Shown: positions 12,660-24,562, counted from the first letter of the stretch. The stretch is DNA of 64,000 nucleotides from Xiphydria camelus (GCA_963678675.1 OY783196.1:20686827-20750826), one strand, 5' to 3'. Made by a program: numbers and translations. Notes: generated by a model not told the origin, from the letters alone.

Positions 12660-15019
12660 ATGTATACCGACGAGGACTTGCTTGTTGCTGTTGCAGCCGT
12701 AATAATAGTTGATCGAGCGAGTCGTGAAGCACGGAATTGACGATTTTGGGTACGTCCGAGCCTTGGTAGAGGTAGAGCTCGATGTGGAGGAAGTGAACTG
12801 ATGAAAGATTTAATTTTGGACGATGTGAACGAGTTAAATCTCGAATACAAATGTGGAGGTGGTTTCCGGAACTTTTGCCGAATGACGAGCATTTTGAGAT
12901 TCTTCTTAATCTGACCGGACCGATAATCAGCAAGAGGGACACTACATTCCGAAAAGCTATTCCAGCTCATGAACGTCTTGCTGTAACACTACGGTTCCTA
13001 GCAACAGGAGATTCCTACCATTCATTGATGTACATGTTAAAAATTTCGAAACAAGCTATTTCGAGTATCATTCCAAATGTTTGTGATGCTTTGGTCGACG
13101 TTTTGCAAGATTATATTCAGGTAAAAAAATAAACTACTAATCAGCAAACTTGGATTTATTTATATTGTTATAATATAATCATTATAATTGTACAAAGTGA
13201 ATTTAAAGTTCCATCAGTAGGGTATCAATAGAATCGTTGTCAGTAGTTCCTGGGTCACAGGAATCTGTGAGCGAAGCAGGGCTCATCGCAGACTGTGAGG
13301 GTGATAACCTGGTGTAGGCACTCGGTTTGGCATTTGATAAGTTTGAGAAACTGAAGATGTACCAGGAATAGGTATGTACATGGATACACCGAAGGTGGGC
13401 GGCTGTGAGTACAGGTGTGCTACAGAAGATGGCTGCGAGGAAGTGGTAGGCGGATAGTCGTATTTTCCCATCTCAGCGTCAAAAAAAACAGTGCTAGCTA
13501 GTTGCCTCACAACTTTCCTAGCATAAAGTGATGGTAGGTCACGTATTTGCATCCCTATTTGCTCTCCAAATACGGTATATTGGTCTCTTACAGATTTCCC
13601 TGCTTTTATATCTTTCACGATAGCAAGAGCTTCTTCTGTTTGCCGCAAGCTTGTGGGTTTAGATCTTATGTTAACTATGTCTTGTGACTCTTGAATAATC
13701 GTTTCTTTCCTCTGAGAGTGGATGTTGATTGGGTTGATGCTTCCAACGCCTCCGGTGTCTCGTTCTTTTTATCATCCACGTTCGGAAGAGCTTTGTCTGG
13801 CTGCTAAGGAGTTTCTCGGTCCAGAGTGGATCCTTTACAAAATAAATTAACCCTTTCGCTACGGGCGGGTTTCCGCCGCGGCAATATTTCGCAATATGCG
13901 ACTAATGTCTAAAAACATTAGATTTTAAAATTCGTTCAAAAACAAGCGTATCTCATTCTTTTCAAAAAAATCATACCTCCCTGCCGGACTCTTTACAATA
14001 CGCGACATCTTATGGAGAGCGACTATAGTCCCCTGTAGTACCTCAGTGGCATCTTATAGAGAGCGACTATAGTCGCCCGTAGTACCCCAGTGGCATCTTA
14101 TGGAGAGCTATTATAGTCGTCCGTAATAGCGAAAGGGATAAAAGAAATTAGTAAAACTGCGTTAATTCAGAAGAAAAGGAAATGTATCTGTATTTTGTTT
14201 CAGGCGTCCAAAAATGGATCCGAATGGAAAACGATAGCAAAAGAATTCAATGATAAATGGAATTTTCCAAATTGTGTCGGCGCCTTTGACGGAAAGCATA
14301 TAGCTTTGCAAGCGCCGATTGACAGTGGAACCAAGTACTTTAATTACAAGGGTTTCTTTAGTATCGTTCTATTTGTTGTCGTAGATGCAAACTACAATTT
14401 TACGTATGCGAATGTCGGTTATCAATGTAGAATATCGAACGGGGGTATATTTAGTGAAATAAAATTCAAAAAGAGTCTAGAAGATAACACAATGAATCTT
14501 CCCAACCCGTGCGCACTTCCTGGAAGAAATAATGCTGCACCGTTCATTTTCGTTCCCGATAATGCGTTCCCTCTCTCACGCAATATTATGAAGCTCTAAG
14601 CTGGGACACAATATAAGGATTCAATGAAAAGAATTTTCAATTACCGCTTAAGTAGAGCACGTAGAGTTTCTGAGAACACTTTTGGGATATCTTCTGTTTT
14701 TCGAATACTTAGAAAATCAATTTTGTTGGAATCGAAAACGGCTAAAAATGTTGTACTGGCCATCCTTTATTTACACAATTTTCTAAGAAAAAGCAAGTCT
14801 AAAGTAGTTTACAACCCTAATGCAGCTTTTGATACGGACTGCTCAGGCACAGGTCAAATTCGCCCAGGAATATGGAGACAAGCTTCTTCAACACAAGGGT
14901 TCAACAACATTCCCAGGATGCGAAGAAGAAGTACAACCGATGCACAGGCGGTTAGAAATGAATTTACCGAGTTTTTTATTTCTCCGGAGGGGATGGTACC
15001 TTTTCAATATGATAAATAA
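12660..15019 (+). pseudogene. HARBI1-like transposase (DDE superfamily), broken
   Basis: Two exons, about 12660-13116 and 14204-15019, separated by a GT-AG intron in phase 0. The N-terminus from ATG 12660 leads to RFWVRPSLGRG, the Harbinger hallmark, but is interrupted by TGA at 12738-12740 (CGA to TGA likely). A frameshift near 12885 separates GFRNFCRMTS from HFEILLNLTGP. Then come AIPAHERLAVTLRFLATGDSY and ISSIIPNVCDAL. Exon 2 has CVGAFDGKHIALQAP (first Asp), FVPDNAFPLSR (usual GDEAFPL; second Asp) and RLSRARRVSENTFGI (Glu). A TAA at 14597-14599 interrupts it in frame. Intact relatives cut and paste DNA with a Myb/MADF partner. With two stops and one frameshift it is dead. Confidence 0.9.
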
Positions 15020-15301
15020 TAAACACTTATTTTTATTGTTGAGTGCTTATGAATCATCAGCAAATGTTTGAGATGTAAAAAGAAACAAAATCTGGTAAAC
15101 ATCCATAAGAGGATATATGTACGTATAAAATTGTACATAATTCAAAGAAACAAATTTGGAAATCTTACCTGTGTGTCTGTCATTCCTTTTGGTCGATCTT
15201 TAGGTATATTCTTTCAATCTCCAATTCCACAAAACGGGCCGATCGCGATACAAGTTAATTAACGACATCACTTTCTCATTTGACCACTCCATTTTTTCCA
15301 T
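13283..15301 (-). pseudogene. MADF/BESS-like Harbinger accessory protein, fragments
   Basis: A minus-strand exon begins at ATG 15299-15301 with MEKMEWSNEKVMSLINLYRD and PVLWN, the start of a MADF DNA-binding domain. It meets a TAA at 15200-15202 but continues KRNDRH to a GTAAGA donor ending the exon at 15169. A second piece at about 13800-13283 carries a Thr/Ser-rich linker, a frameshift, and FGEQIGMQIRDLPSLYARKV ... FFDAEMGKY, resembling the BESS-type C-terminus that contacts the transposase. The middle of the MADF domain was not found. The C-terminal piece lies inside the transposase intron on the opposite strand, so the two genes are interleaved. Confidence 0.65.
13851..14137. mobile_element. 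piggyBac-type MITE with 44-bp tandem repeat
   Basis: Ends are inverted repeats (CCCTTTCGCTAC ... TAGCGAAAGGG), with TTAA on the left (13847-13850) and ATAA on the right. Inside, a 44-bp unit beginning CATCTTATGGAGAGC repeats nearly three times at 14006, 14050 and 14094. It is nested in the Harbinger transposase intron. Confidence 0.75.
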
Positions 15302-15555
15302 AATATGTATATTAGGTAACCAAATAAGTGCTTGTGCTACGACGGTCGGGAATGTACTGAGGCCGCCGGAGGCCAATTGGCATGTCCCCACTACACTTGC
15401 CACGTGGCTTCTTTTGATATGGACCGACACTCGTCGGGTTCGGGTTGGCACGCCATCTGGCACGAGCCGACAAAAACGTCCACGTCACTCTTAGCTTTGC
15501 CATTTGGCCTTGCCACTTGGCATAGTGGAGACACACCTGAATGAGGACGCGGCTT

Positions 15556-15875
15556 GAGAGAAGTAATGACCATATTGACAGATAGAGCTCACTTGTAATG
15601 TTTATTGTGAACAAAAAAAAGTTTGTTTTGATTTCGACTTCACCATCACGCGATGAGATAAAAACCGTAAGCGTCGGTCGGTCAGAGTTTACGGAAGACA
15701 GTAAAATTCATGCCCGCGTCTGTGAGAATTTTCTAGAAGTGTGTTCGAAGTTGTATTTCTACCGCAGATTTTTCCGGTGCCACACTTGAGGAGGTGAATG
15801 TGGATCCGTGCAGTCTATTGCCATTTTTAGCCATATACAGCGCGGAAGAGAATGGTAAGGGGTGGGAATATAATC
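15556..15875 (+). other. Duplicated upstream flank of OR-A
   Basis: Homologous to 31056-31390 ahead of OR-B, starting at GAAGTAATGACCATATTGAC. It contains no supported gene. The second copy carries a (GC)n expansion near 31214-31227 that this copy lacks. Confidence 0.6.
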
Positions 15876-16133
15876 TAAGGCCCGTCTCTCAAGGCTCGGT
15901 GTGGTTTGGGCACGGTACCTGATGTACGGTAAATGTCGTACCGGTTCTTTAGCGCAGTCTCTCATGGGTCGGTAAGCTTCGAGCAAAAACCGCACTCAGT
16001 ATGCGTGCAACATACCGACTGGTTGTTGCTCTATTGGGACCGTGCAACTGCTTGGAGGGGATACGGCGAACGATCGTGCGCAACTAGTGGTGAAGGCTTG
16101 AAGTTAGTGGGCACGTCTCTCCATACCTATAAC

Positions 16134-16195
16134 ACGTTGACTGCCAGCCACCATCGCTGCCGGGTTAAAGTACGTTATATGGCGGTCAACGTGTC
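16134..16195. repeat. Short inverted repeat nested in the Harbinger-type element
   Basis: CACGTTGACTGCC at the left pairs with GGCGGTCAACGTG at the right, resembling the ends of a very small TTAA-type MITE. No TTAA flanks were seen. Confidence 0.4.
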
Positions 16196-17263
16196 TGAAG
16201 GTGAATAAACCGGACTAAATGTTATGCTTACTGTTTATTGAATTTCTATACTTATAAATAATTGCTATAAAATACACCTGATGAAAAACATTCGTATTGT
16301 TGTTCACTAATTGGTTTTGCCGAGGATTTCTATATTCTTGTCGTATTTGGTACTGTATAAAAGTGCCGATTTTTCGCCGACTACTGCCACCAGGTGTCAC
16401 TGTACGGGTGTTGCACGGTCCCAATACATTTTGTATCAGCCAGTGTTTCCTTTTTCTTTTTCTCCTGGCTGCCTCCAGGCTCCGCAAGGCAATGCTTCTT
16501 CTTCATCGGAAGATGAACTATCTGAGAGCATGTTTCACGCACAATATTTTGAGCAAAACCGAAACGCTGGTTAATTGACCGCCACCTGTGTGCCGTCGGA
16601 ACTCCAAAAAATGAACGCAGAACTCTGAACGCAGGACTCGGAACGCCTGACCACCTTCTATGTGCCCGGGCTCTCAATGGGTGCGAAGCGGTTTTTACTC
16701 GGTATGTGTCGCGTCTCGACATTTGCAGACAAGCGGGCAGACCTAGGTATTAGGTCTTCCTGATCGGTCATCTATTGAATTCGTCATTCTCCCCTTTACA
16801 AAGCCGATTTAGGATTCGACGGAGAGCGGGATCGGTTAAAATATATACTGCGGGAGTCGGCTTATCAATGGCTTAACGAGACTGACTAGTTCCAGCAAAG
16901 AAGTTTTTGACATTCTATACACTGCCTTAAACTTATCGTCATTTTCACTCAATTCTCTTGCTGCTATAAATAGTCTGTTACCCTAGTTGCGTTCCATGTG
17001 TGGATGTACTCAAAATCTCTTTTTCCCTCACTCATGCCCATTTCGAGGCCTCTTCCAGCCTATATTTAGACGGTAAGATGGCGTTTTTCCCGCGTGACTC
17101 CGACCGGGAGTCCGCAGGCTGTTAAAAGTTTGCTTAGTCCGAAGTGTGAGTCCTTTTTCCAAACTCATAAATGCAACGTGAAATGAGCCGTGTATACTTA
17201 TGCTTGTTTTGTTTTGAGAAATGGGCATTCGCGAGAAAAAATAGTATATATCATTCGGCTGAA

Positions 17264-17392
17264 CTCCTCAGATTTTGACTGTGTTTAGATCGTAGCACGC
17301 GAGGTATGGCGAGGTATGTCGAAGGCGAGCCTTGTCCTCCCATCATACCTCGTACTACGACCTAATTAAACACAGTCTGAAAAAACCTCGGA
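17264..17392. repeat. Nested inverted-repeat element
   Basis: About 45-bp arms pair imperfectly (GACTGTGTTTAGATCGTAG at left with CTACGACCTAATTAAACAC at right), both flanking GAGGTATG / CATACCTC. A small element inserted in, or an internal foldback of, the 15879-17648 element. Confidence 0.5.
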
Positions 17393-17801
17393 TTTCCGCC
17401 TAATGACATAAGATAATATATCTTTGTTTTCTCAAATAAGTGTAAATTACAATAATATCTTCATCACTCGAATCACTAGACGTAAACATGTTTCCAACAA
17501 CTTTCCGCCGCGGAATGGCACGAAATGAAATGCGCCGGCGCCGCGCCGCCAGTATGCCGAGGCTGTGTGAGGCTGGCTAGTAAAGAACCGGTACGACATT
17601 TACCGTATACTTATTGCGCCGAAACCACACCGACCCATGAGACGGGCCTAACTTTTCGATTGCCCGCAGTTTGCCGTTGATATCCGTATAAACCACTAGC
17701 AGTGTCGAGTAAACCTGCGACCACCGATAAATACTTTAATCAACTAGTACTTATCCTTAAAAATTTCAATTCTTAGTTAACGTAAACTAAAGAGTTTAAA
17801 T

Positions 17802-19978
17802 ATGTCAAATAAAGAACATTTTTCCGAGTACGCACGGTTGAATACAATTTTACTTCAGTTAACGGGTATTTTACCTTTGAACGGTTCACCTTCCATGGCG
17901 AAAGAAGCGATCAGTCGACTCCTCATGGTAGCATGCCTTGCCAGTTTTAACATAATTATGTTGCCCAACGTACAAGCATTGCTGAACAGAGTAAGCTTCT
18001 CCTTTCAATATGTTGCAAGTGTAACCCCAGTTGTATTATCCTCGACTACGGTGTTTCGTAATTTTGATGATAATAATAATATTGAACAAGAATTAAGTTC
18101 AAGAAATGATTAAACGATACATGGTTTTTCGAAAGATTGGAAATATTTCTAATTTCGAAATATCAGATAGAAATCGCAAATAAAATAGAGTGAAGTGAGA
18201 CCTTTCAGTTAATTATTAAATACATTATTAGGCAGTTTAAGCTAGTAACTAATTCGTGCATTACTTTTCATTGGACTAAAGCCATTCAATTATTTTTTCT
18301 CATCAAATTTTGTGTACATTTGCATAGAACACATCTAGAGACAAAGTATTTGAAGCGTTGGGGATTACAGTGATAGCCGGCGGTGCTCAGCTAAAGCTAG
18401 TCATATTAACGGCTCATCGGAAGGATATTCAATACATTCTTTCGAACTTTGAAAATCTATGGCCCGATTCTGCTTCACCGAACTACAAGATCCTGATGAA
18501 ATGGGCAGGCTCTGCTAAACGATTGACGAGAAAAATCTGCCTTTTCATGACCGCCGTCATAATCCAGTACTCTTTTACCCCCCTGATAAAAAACGTATTA
18601 TTTATTAATAATTCAACTGAAAGAACGTTACCGTACGCGAGTAATTCAGATCCTTTAGAAACACCGACCTACGAAATCGTATACCTCATTCAAATAGTGT
18701 CCACTTATTTTGCGGGCACGTGCTGGGGAGTGATAGGAACCGTGGCTCCTTTCCTCATCTTTAATATTTGCGGTCAATTGGATCTCGTGAATTTTGAGCT
18801 TAGTGAAATATCTAAGGTAACTGAAACAGGTGGTGAGATACTAAACATCGAGCATGCACTGAAAACCTGTATTCGACATCACAAGATCATACTAGGGTGA
18901 GAGCATATACGAAACGAATTACTGCAAAAGCGGATAATACGTTATTTATTGACGCCATCAGCAAATCTATCACTCATTCGGTATTGGTTGCTACTAATAT
19001 TGTTCAATTGTTAATAATATAAGCGTGTTCGAATATAATGTCGAAAGGCACTGATTATGTGAGGCCGACTTAAAAGTATATTCGATATCGTAAATCATAG
19101 ATAGGTACAAGTATTCGTGTTCGATAAATCGAAAATCTTTTTATAGCTGTTGCGAGAAATTGGAGAACATCTTGTGTTATGTTAATTTAATCCAGGTGTT
19201 AACTTCCATGTACGCGATATCGATATCCGGTGCGCAAATTATTCTGGTGAGAATTACTTTCGTAGAGATACAGAATTGGAAATTGTAAAATCGGAATGCT
19301 GGTTCTACTTGATATTTATTTAACTGTCTTATAAATTGAAATCAGAAATACTCATATTTGTTGCACACAGTCAACTGAAAGTGATCTATATCGACGTTAT
19401 TGTCCACTCTTTCTTGGCATCTTCGAATTGCTGTTCCTCTGCTGGCCTGCGGATATATTACTCGCGACTGTAAGTACGATTAATATACGACTATAATAGA
19501 AAAGATCAAACTTTAATAAACATTCAAACAGCTACTTCTACAATTATTATAGCTTCTTTGAGAAGATCGTCGCAGGCCTACTCGCCGCTACTGCTAAGAT
19601 GTCATTGATTGTTTCTCGTTACAGAGTTTTGAGCTGGCAAATGCAGTATATTTCATACCTTGGCATTTTTACCCAAAACGAATTCAATCTCTACTATTAA
19701 TCATGATGTCTCGGGCTCAGCAGCCGGCTTCACTGACAGCTGGAAAATTCGTTATAATATCCCTTGAGACATTTTGTTCTGTAAGAATCAATTTCCTCAT
19801 AAATGATTGAACTTTTCATATATGGTAATCTTTGGCATAAATAAAAAATTTTGTATTTGTGATCATTTTTAAGTTACACATAATTTTTACATACTTATTT
19901 CCTTTATTTTGACACTGTCATTTTTTTCAGATTATGTCGGGTTCGTACTCTTTCTTCACAGTGTTAGTAAATGTTTAA
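17802..19978 (+). CDS. Odorant receptor, full length (OR-A)
   Basis: Six exons: 17802-17990, 18328-18896, 19147-19246, 19371-19469, 19625-19780 and 19931-19978, all GT-AG, giving 386 residues from the ATG at 17802. The exon 1-2 junction was chosen because AACAGA|gtaagc and gcatag|AACACA join in phase 0 and the same sites exist in OR-B. Hydrophobic segments near residues 38-58, 74-91, 132-153, 180-210, 265-290, 297-315 and 355-385 fit the seven-helix, inverted-topology OR fold. Receptor hallmarks are HHKIILGCCEKLE, LLFLCWPAD, SRAQQPASLTAGKF and the last exon IMSGSYSFF. It should form an odorant-gated channel with Orco in antennal neuron dendrites; the ligand is unknown. AATAAA lies at 20026. 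The gene appears intact. Confidence 0.9.
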
Positions 19979-20241
19979 CCATAATGCCACTGTTTGCTCA
20001 TGTTACCTGGTAAGCAGCCGTGAAAAATAAACTCTAATTTCATTGACCTATTTTATGAAAAATTGAAACAATTTTTACAGATACAGATTAATTTGCTAAT
20101 ACGTATCCTCTTTCAATGTAGATGACTATCGCCATCTCTCGACTCATACGCTCACAATCTTGAAAGCTTTCGAGCTTACCGGCTAGTACACTAACAATGA
20201 TGCAAATAATGTACCGATCCAAATAACCGTCGACATGAATA

Positions 20242-20476
20242 CTGCCCAACTATGGAGAAAGGCAGTAACTAGCAAAACAAACCGAGATGCGTTTATTGGT
20301 ACCATTGAATATCTTGAATCATTTTGTACCCAAATTTTGTACCCTTTTTTAATGTTAAAGCTAGGTTTCATTAGTAATCTGTCTTGGAAACCCTTCGGCT
20401 AAAGGCATCAAAGTTACAGTTGATTTTCCACAAGTTTGTCGGTTAGCAGTTACTGCCTTTCTCAATAGTTAGGCAG
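20242..20476. mobile_element. MITE downstream of OR-A
   Basis: Arms of about 45 bp (CTGCCCAACTATGGAGAAAG ... CTTTCTCAATAGTTAGGCAG) bound a 235-bp sequence that is absent from the equivalent place in the second duplicate (34638-34642). No coding region. Confidence 0.8.
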
Positions 20477-20753
20477 AATAGTGCGAAGACCATATTTATT
20501 TAATTCGAATATATTGTCATTTAATTGTAGATTCGTTCAATTCAATGAACATACATTTGTCCGAAATAACTTGGCAGTATTCATATCGATGGTTACTTGA
20601 ACTGGCTAATTTTTTTCTCAGTGTAAGAAATTATGTATATGTAGCGTTTTCGACTGGAAAAAACGGTGTACACTTTGTTACACTTTCTTGGAATATGTGC
20701 TATTGTTACACAAATAGAAACACTCTGGAATTCATTAATGGCTTTTAATTATT

Positions 20754-20811
20754 AAAAAGTATAGCACGAGTGTACAATATAAGAATATTGTACACTCGTG
20801 CTATACTTTTT
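20754..20811. repeat. Perfect 27-bp hairpin
   Basis: 20754-20780 and 20785-20811 are exact reverse complements around a 4-base loop (AAGA); the stem runs AAAAAGTATAGCACGAGTG and onward. In the second duplicate (about 34935) only the left arm remains. Confidence 0.85.
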
Positions 20812-20819
20812 GAATATGC

Positions 20820-23800
20820 CACGAAAGTGTTGTACCAGTGTACACTGGTGTTACAGTTTTTTTCCCCAGTCGGAAACGTTAGTAATAAATAACATACTCA
20901 TTGCTCTCGTGGTTTTCCTTTGAAACTATCAACATGATTATACGGCATACGATAAATGGTCTTCTTTTTCCTTCTCTATTACCTGCCCGCAACTGCTCTA
21001 CCGACGAATGTATAGTCTGCCGCGATTGCAGAAAAAAAACTAATTTTGTTATTTAATTAATTTATATTATTACTTATATATTTTATATGTAATTCTTAGT
21101 ATAAATAAATCAATTTTCTTACTATACAAATTCTCTTACAGATTTATATGTTTATTAATCTTTTCTCTTCTATATATTGTGCTATTATAAGGACGGTAGT
21201 CATAGGACGATATGCTGTGTAGTTTACACAAATCTATGCATCTACTAATCTTCTCTTTCCTATACCTATATCATGTAACTATAAAGACGGTAGTCATAAA
21301 ACTAAGAGCTGCTATGTAGTATTTTTTAGACTCTAGGCTGTACGCCATTAGTCGAAGGCTTAAAAACGCCATATGATTGGCTGCAATGACGCGCAGTATC
21401 CGGTAAACGTTTCGAGAAAAGATCTCTGAAGTCTAACTCAGGCGATCAGAATGGATTAGACACTAGGAGTCTTCTTCCGAGACGTGATGATGGTTCATAA
21501 CATACGCTCCTATGTGTTCTATATTGTACGTATAGTTAGAAGTAAAATTGTATCACATCAGGAATATTGTTTAATAATATCGATGGAATCATACTGAATT
21601 CTTTAAAAATATATAGGTATATTTATAGATATTTATATTTTTTTTAAAGAATTCAGTTTCCAGAGTTTAGACGTTCCTACTAGTAGGATATGTATTCTGA
21701 GTATAGCTTGTAGTGAGAGTTCAATATTTTTAATCCACTCAGGTTGTATGGCAAATGAAGGAAATTGATAATTGATGTAATGAACTGCTGACATCAGAAG
21801 GTTTAAGCTCCGTACGGGCACCCATTCTTAACAAAATTAAATTAAACTTATTAAATTAAATTAATATTACTAAAACTTATATACAAACTAAGGTATTATA
21901 TTAAGAATTTGATGAATATATCTGATGAACTGATTTTACTATAGTTATTTATGTATGCAGCAGAAAATAAGAAAATGAAAGGATAATTCTATAAATATTA
22001 GATATACGAATTCTGTGCAGAAGTGACTGTAAGCGTCAATTGAAGTTTATATGAAAGTAGAGAAAAAAAACAGCGAAAAAGAGAGGGGGAAGAAAGAGAG
22101 AGCGAGAAAGAGAAAAGAAGAGGGGATAATCGGATGAGAGAGAAGGACAGGGGTGGAGGGAGAAGAAGCGAGGAGGAGGGAAACAGATAGGTGGTTCATG
22201 CATTTAACTTTTTACATTAATGAGAAGTTATGTTTATATAATCTTTACATTACATTAGAGTTAAGGTGCCCATTATTTCGCCATCTACGAGAGGACTGGT
22301 GAAATAGTAAGACATGCATCTAGAGGAGTGGCCGATAAATAATAGGGATACATGTACACATCACATTTGACGTGTTGGCACATAAGACGGAACTGTATAG
22401 AAGTGTGCGTCTGCCTCACGATGCAAGTTACGGCTGTGTTTTATATTATTCAAATGGAATTCGATCCGACTGTGTGAACCTACAGCGGTATCGCTTGCAC
22501 GTCAACAGATTCTCTACGTCTTGACGTTTACATTATTGATTTACTCAGTCATAGTACATTATGGACCGTCATAATAATAGGTTATTAATGTAAAATCTAC
22601 TTGCCTGTTCGTCGAATAATGTAAAGTTTAATAAATACATATAAAAAAGTATGTATTAATGGAAAAAATATTGTCCAACATTATATATTTTTAATACATT
22701 TTTTTCCATTAAAACATACTTTTTCATAAGAATTTTGTAGAATTACAGGGACAAATTCAAACATCAAAATGTAATCAAATCAACGTCTTTCATGAAAGGA
22801 GTATGCAAAAGGAATTTTCCTATATTTCATTTTGCCTCTTTAGAGATATCGTATGCATATATATTCATAATACGTGCAGATTCTAATTAAAGATCGGTTT
22901 TTAAAACGACATTTTCAGATGTGCTTAGTGCTTGCCACTTTCCGCCATTTAAGTACTTCCGATCCCCGACGGTCCGCGGTCTGCTCTTTGCGCAATTGTC
23001 ACGCGCAATTCATCTATATTGACCTTTGTCAGCACCAATATCGAGTCATATAGTAATCCTTAGTTTCTCCCCACTACACGGATATTGAATACGCTCCCCT
23101 CCAGCATGCTATTGTTTGTGCATTTGCGTACATGTAACTCCAAATTAATAAATGGGAAGCTGTGTGGAATGGGAAGAACAAAGATGTCGACACGGTACGC
23201 TTACTTCGTACATCGAATGGTTCAATTATGGCAAAAGAATATTTAGTTGTATATATAATATTAATGGAACAAATAATGCTCACCTCAAAAACATGAAATA
23301 CCTTATAGGTTAAAAGTAATATTTAAGACTTGATGATGCAGATTCAACCAAAGAACGAATGTAATACAGAGCATATCCCAATATACCTAAGATTGTTAAA
23401 GTTACGTAACTTCAAGTTGTAATATTACTTTTCTTTTTAAACTTACTTTTATACAAAATACGCCTTTAGCCGAAAAGAATACCGTATAAAGTCAACTATG
23501 AGATAACAATTTATCAACCTATAGATAGTATTTAGATATTCTTCAGTTAGAATTATAATACCACTAATTTTAAAATCCATTAACTTCACTAGTTGAAATA
23601 CATATTTACTATAAATAACGTTATGGTGGGTGTCGAGTAATTTTATGGTAATAATATTACCAGACTGATTATAAGCTCTTTATTTCTGCGTAAGGAATTC
23701 TGACGATTCAGAAATGCTTAATCCCTTATTAGCTTAAACATAATCATTGTATTCCACTTTAAATGTTTTCTATTTGATCTTGGCTATCTAGGGTTGCGCA

Positions 23801-24420
23801 TGCAGCTCAATTGGTGCTCAACTATAAGAGTGGACATTATCATATTTTGGTTTCGATTTTATACCTGTTGGTAATTCAGGCTTATTCAGAATTGATCAAT
23901 GTTGATGTGTACAACTTTTCAAAAACTTTTTATGTAAAGCATAACATGGACTTGATCAAATATACATGTCTGCTCAGTCTAGTCGAGCAAATATTATTCG
24001 TATCTTAGCCATCAGACGCCGAAGAGAACTTTTTTTAACAATCCATACCCAATGACGAAATTAACGTTTAATAATTAAATTGATATTATGATAAATAATT
24101 GGACAAATTAAATTTATTCGTTGGTTTACTCAGAGTTTCGTTGTTCCTATCGTAGCATATTATAATACTTCTTGGCATTGATGTGATAGATCAGTAGGAA
24201 ATGTGATAAATATCGCAATCTTGAGAGCTGAAAATGAGAGAGGTGATGCTGACCGCTGGAAACTTCATAAAAATGGCTCTGTATTATATGTAGAATTTCA
24301 AGGTACAGGGTGTCACATTAGCCAACGAGGCTGGGTGTGTGGTCTATACCGCTCGACGCATCCCAATATCGAGTCGCTACTTCACCGTGAGTCGTTATGT
24401 CACAGGTCGTGCTTTGGTAT
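20820..24420. repeat. Duplicated intergenic block (partner 34980-40956)
   Basis: Matches the second duplicate closely except where that copy holds insertions at about 36750-38995 and 40224-40692. It includes a 16-bp palindrome ACCAGTGTACACTGGT (near 20835), an imperfect tandem pair of about 95 bp around GACGGTAGTCATA (21150-21320), a purine-rich GA tract (22065-22195) and an imperfect 25-bp hairpin (22644-22724). The part 21640-23400 is also a distant copy of 25480-28540. No gene is supported. Confidence 0.65.
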
Positions 24421-24422
24421 TA

Positions 24423-24562
24423 AAATTTGTAGGAAAATAGAGAAAAAAAAGAGCGACAAAGATTGAAGGGAGGAAGAGAAAGAGAGAAGAGAAGGGAGTG
24501 AACAGAAGAGTGAACGATCGGAGAATGGGATGGAGAGGGAGGGATGGAGGAGGAGAAATGTA
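24423..24562. repeat. GA-rich tract at a duplication junction
   Basis: A purine-rich strand (GAGAGAAGGGAGTG, GGGATGGAGAGGGAGGGATG) closely resembles 25862-26040 and 56040-56230. It lies exactly where this copy lacks the 13.8 kb found in the second duplicate. Confidence 0.6.

Larger units (their letters stand above)
12590..15552. mobile_element. Decayed PIF/Harbinger element with two genes
   Basis: About 2.96 kb is present here but absent from the matching place in the second duplicate (about 31045-31055), so it can be delimited by comparison even though clean terminal repeats were not found. It holds a Harbinger transposase on the plus strand and a MADF/BESS-like protein on the minus strand, the usual two-gene content of this superfamily. 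The right 180 bp is rich in CCACGTGG / CCAAGTGG / CCAATTGG palindromes, possibly subterminal binding sites. Confidence 0.8.
15879..17648. mobile_element. Non-autonomous PIF/Harbinger-type element, TAA duplication
   Basis: The ends are inverted repeats of about 70 bp, starting GGCCCGTCTC and ending GAGACGGGCC, with TCGGTGTGGTTT and GTAAATGTCGTACCGG shared inside. TAA flanks both sides (15876-15878, 17649-17651). The element is missing from the second duplicate near 31385. GG-type ends and a 3-bp TAA duplication are the PIF/Harbinger signature. The interior is 1.77 kb without an intact transposase; open frames around 16215-16720 are not recognisable. Confidence 0.8.

Noticed and set aside
16215..16487. 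Basic minus-strand frame inside the 15879-17648 element
   Set aside because: It looks like it might be a transposase start, but no hallmark residues could be identified.
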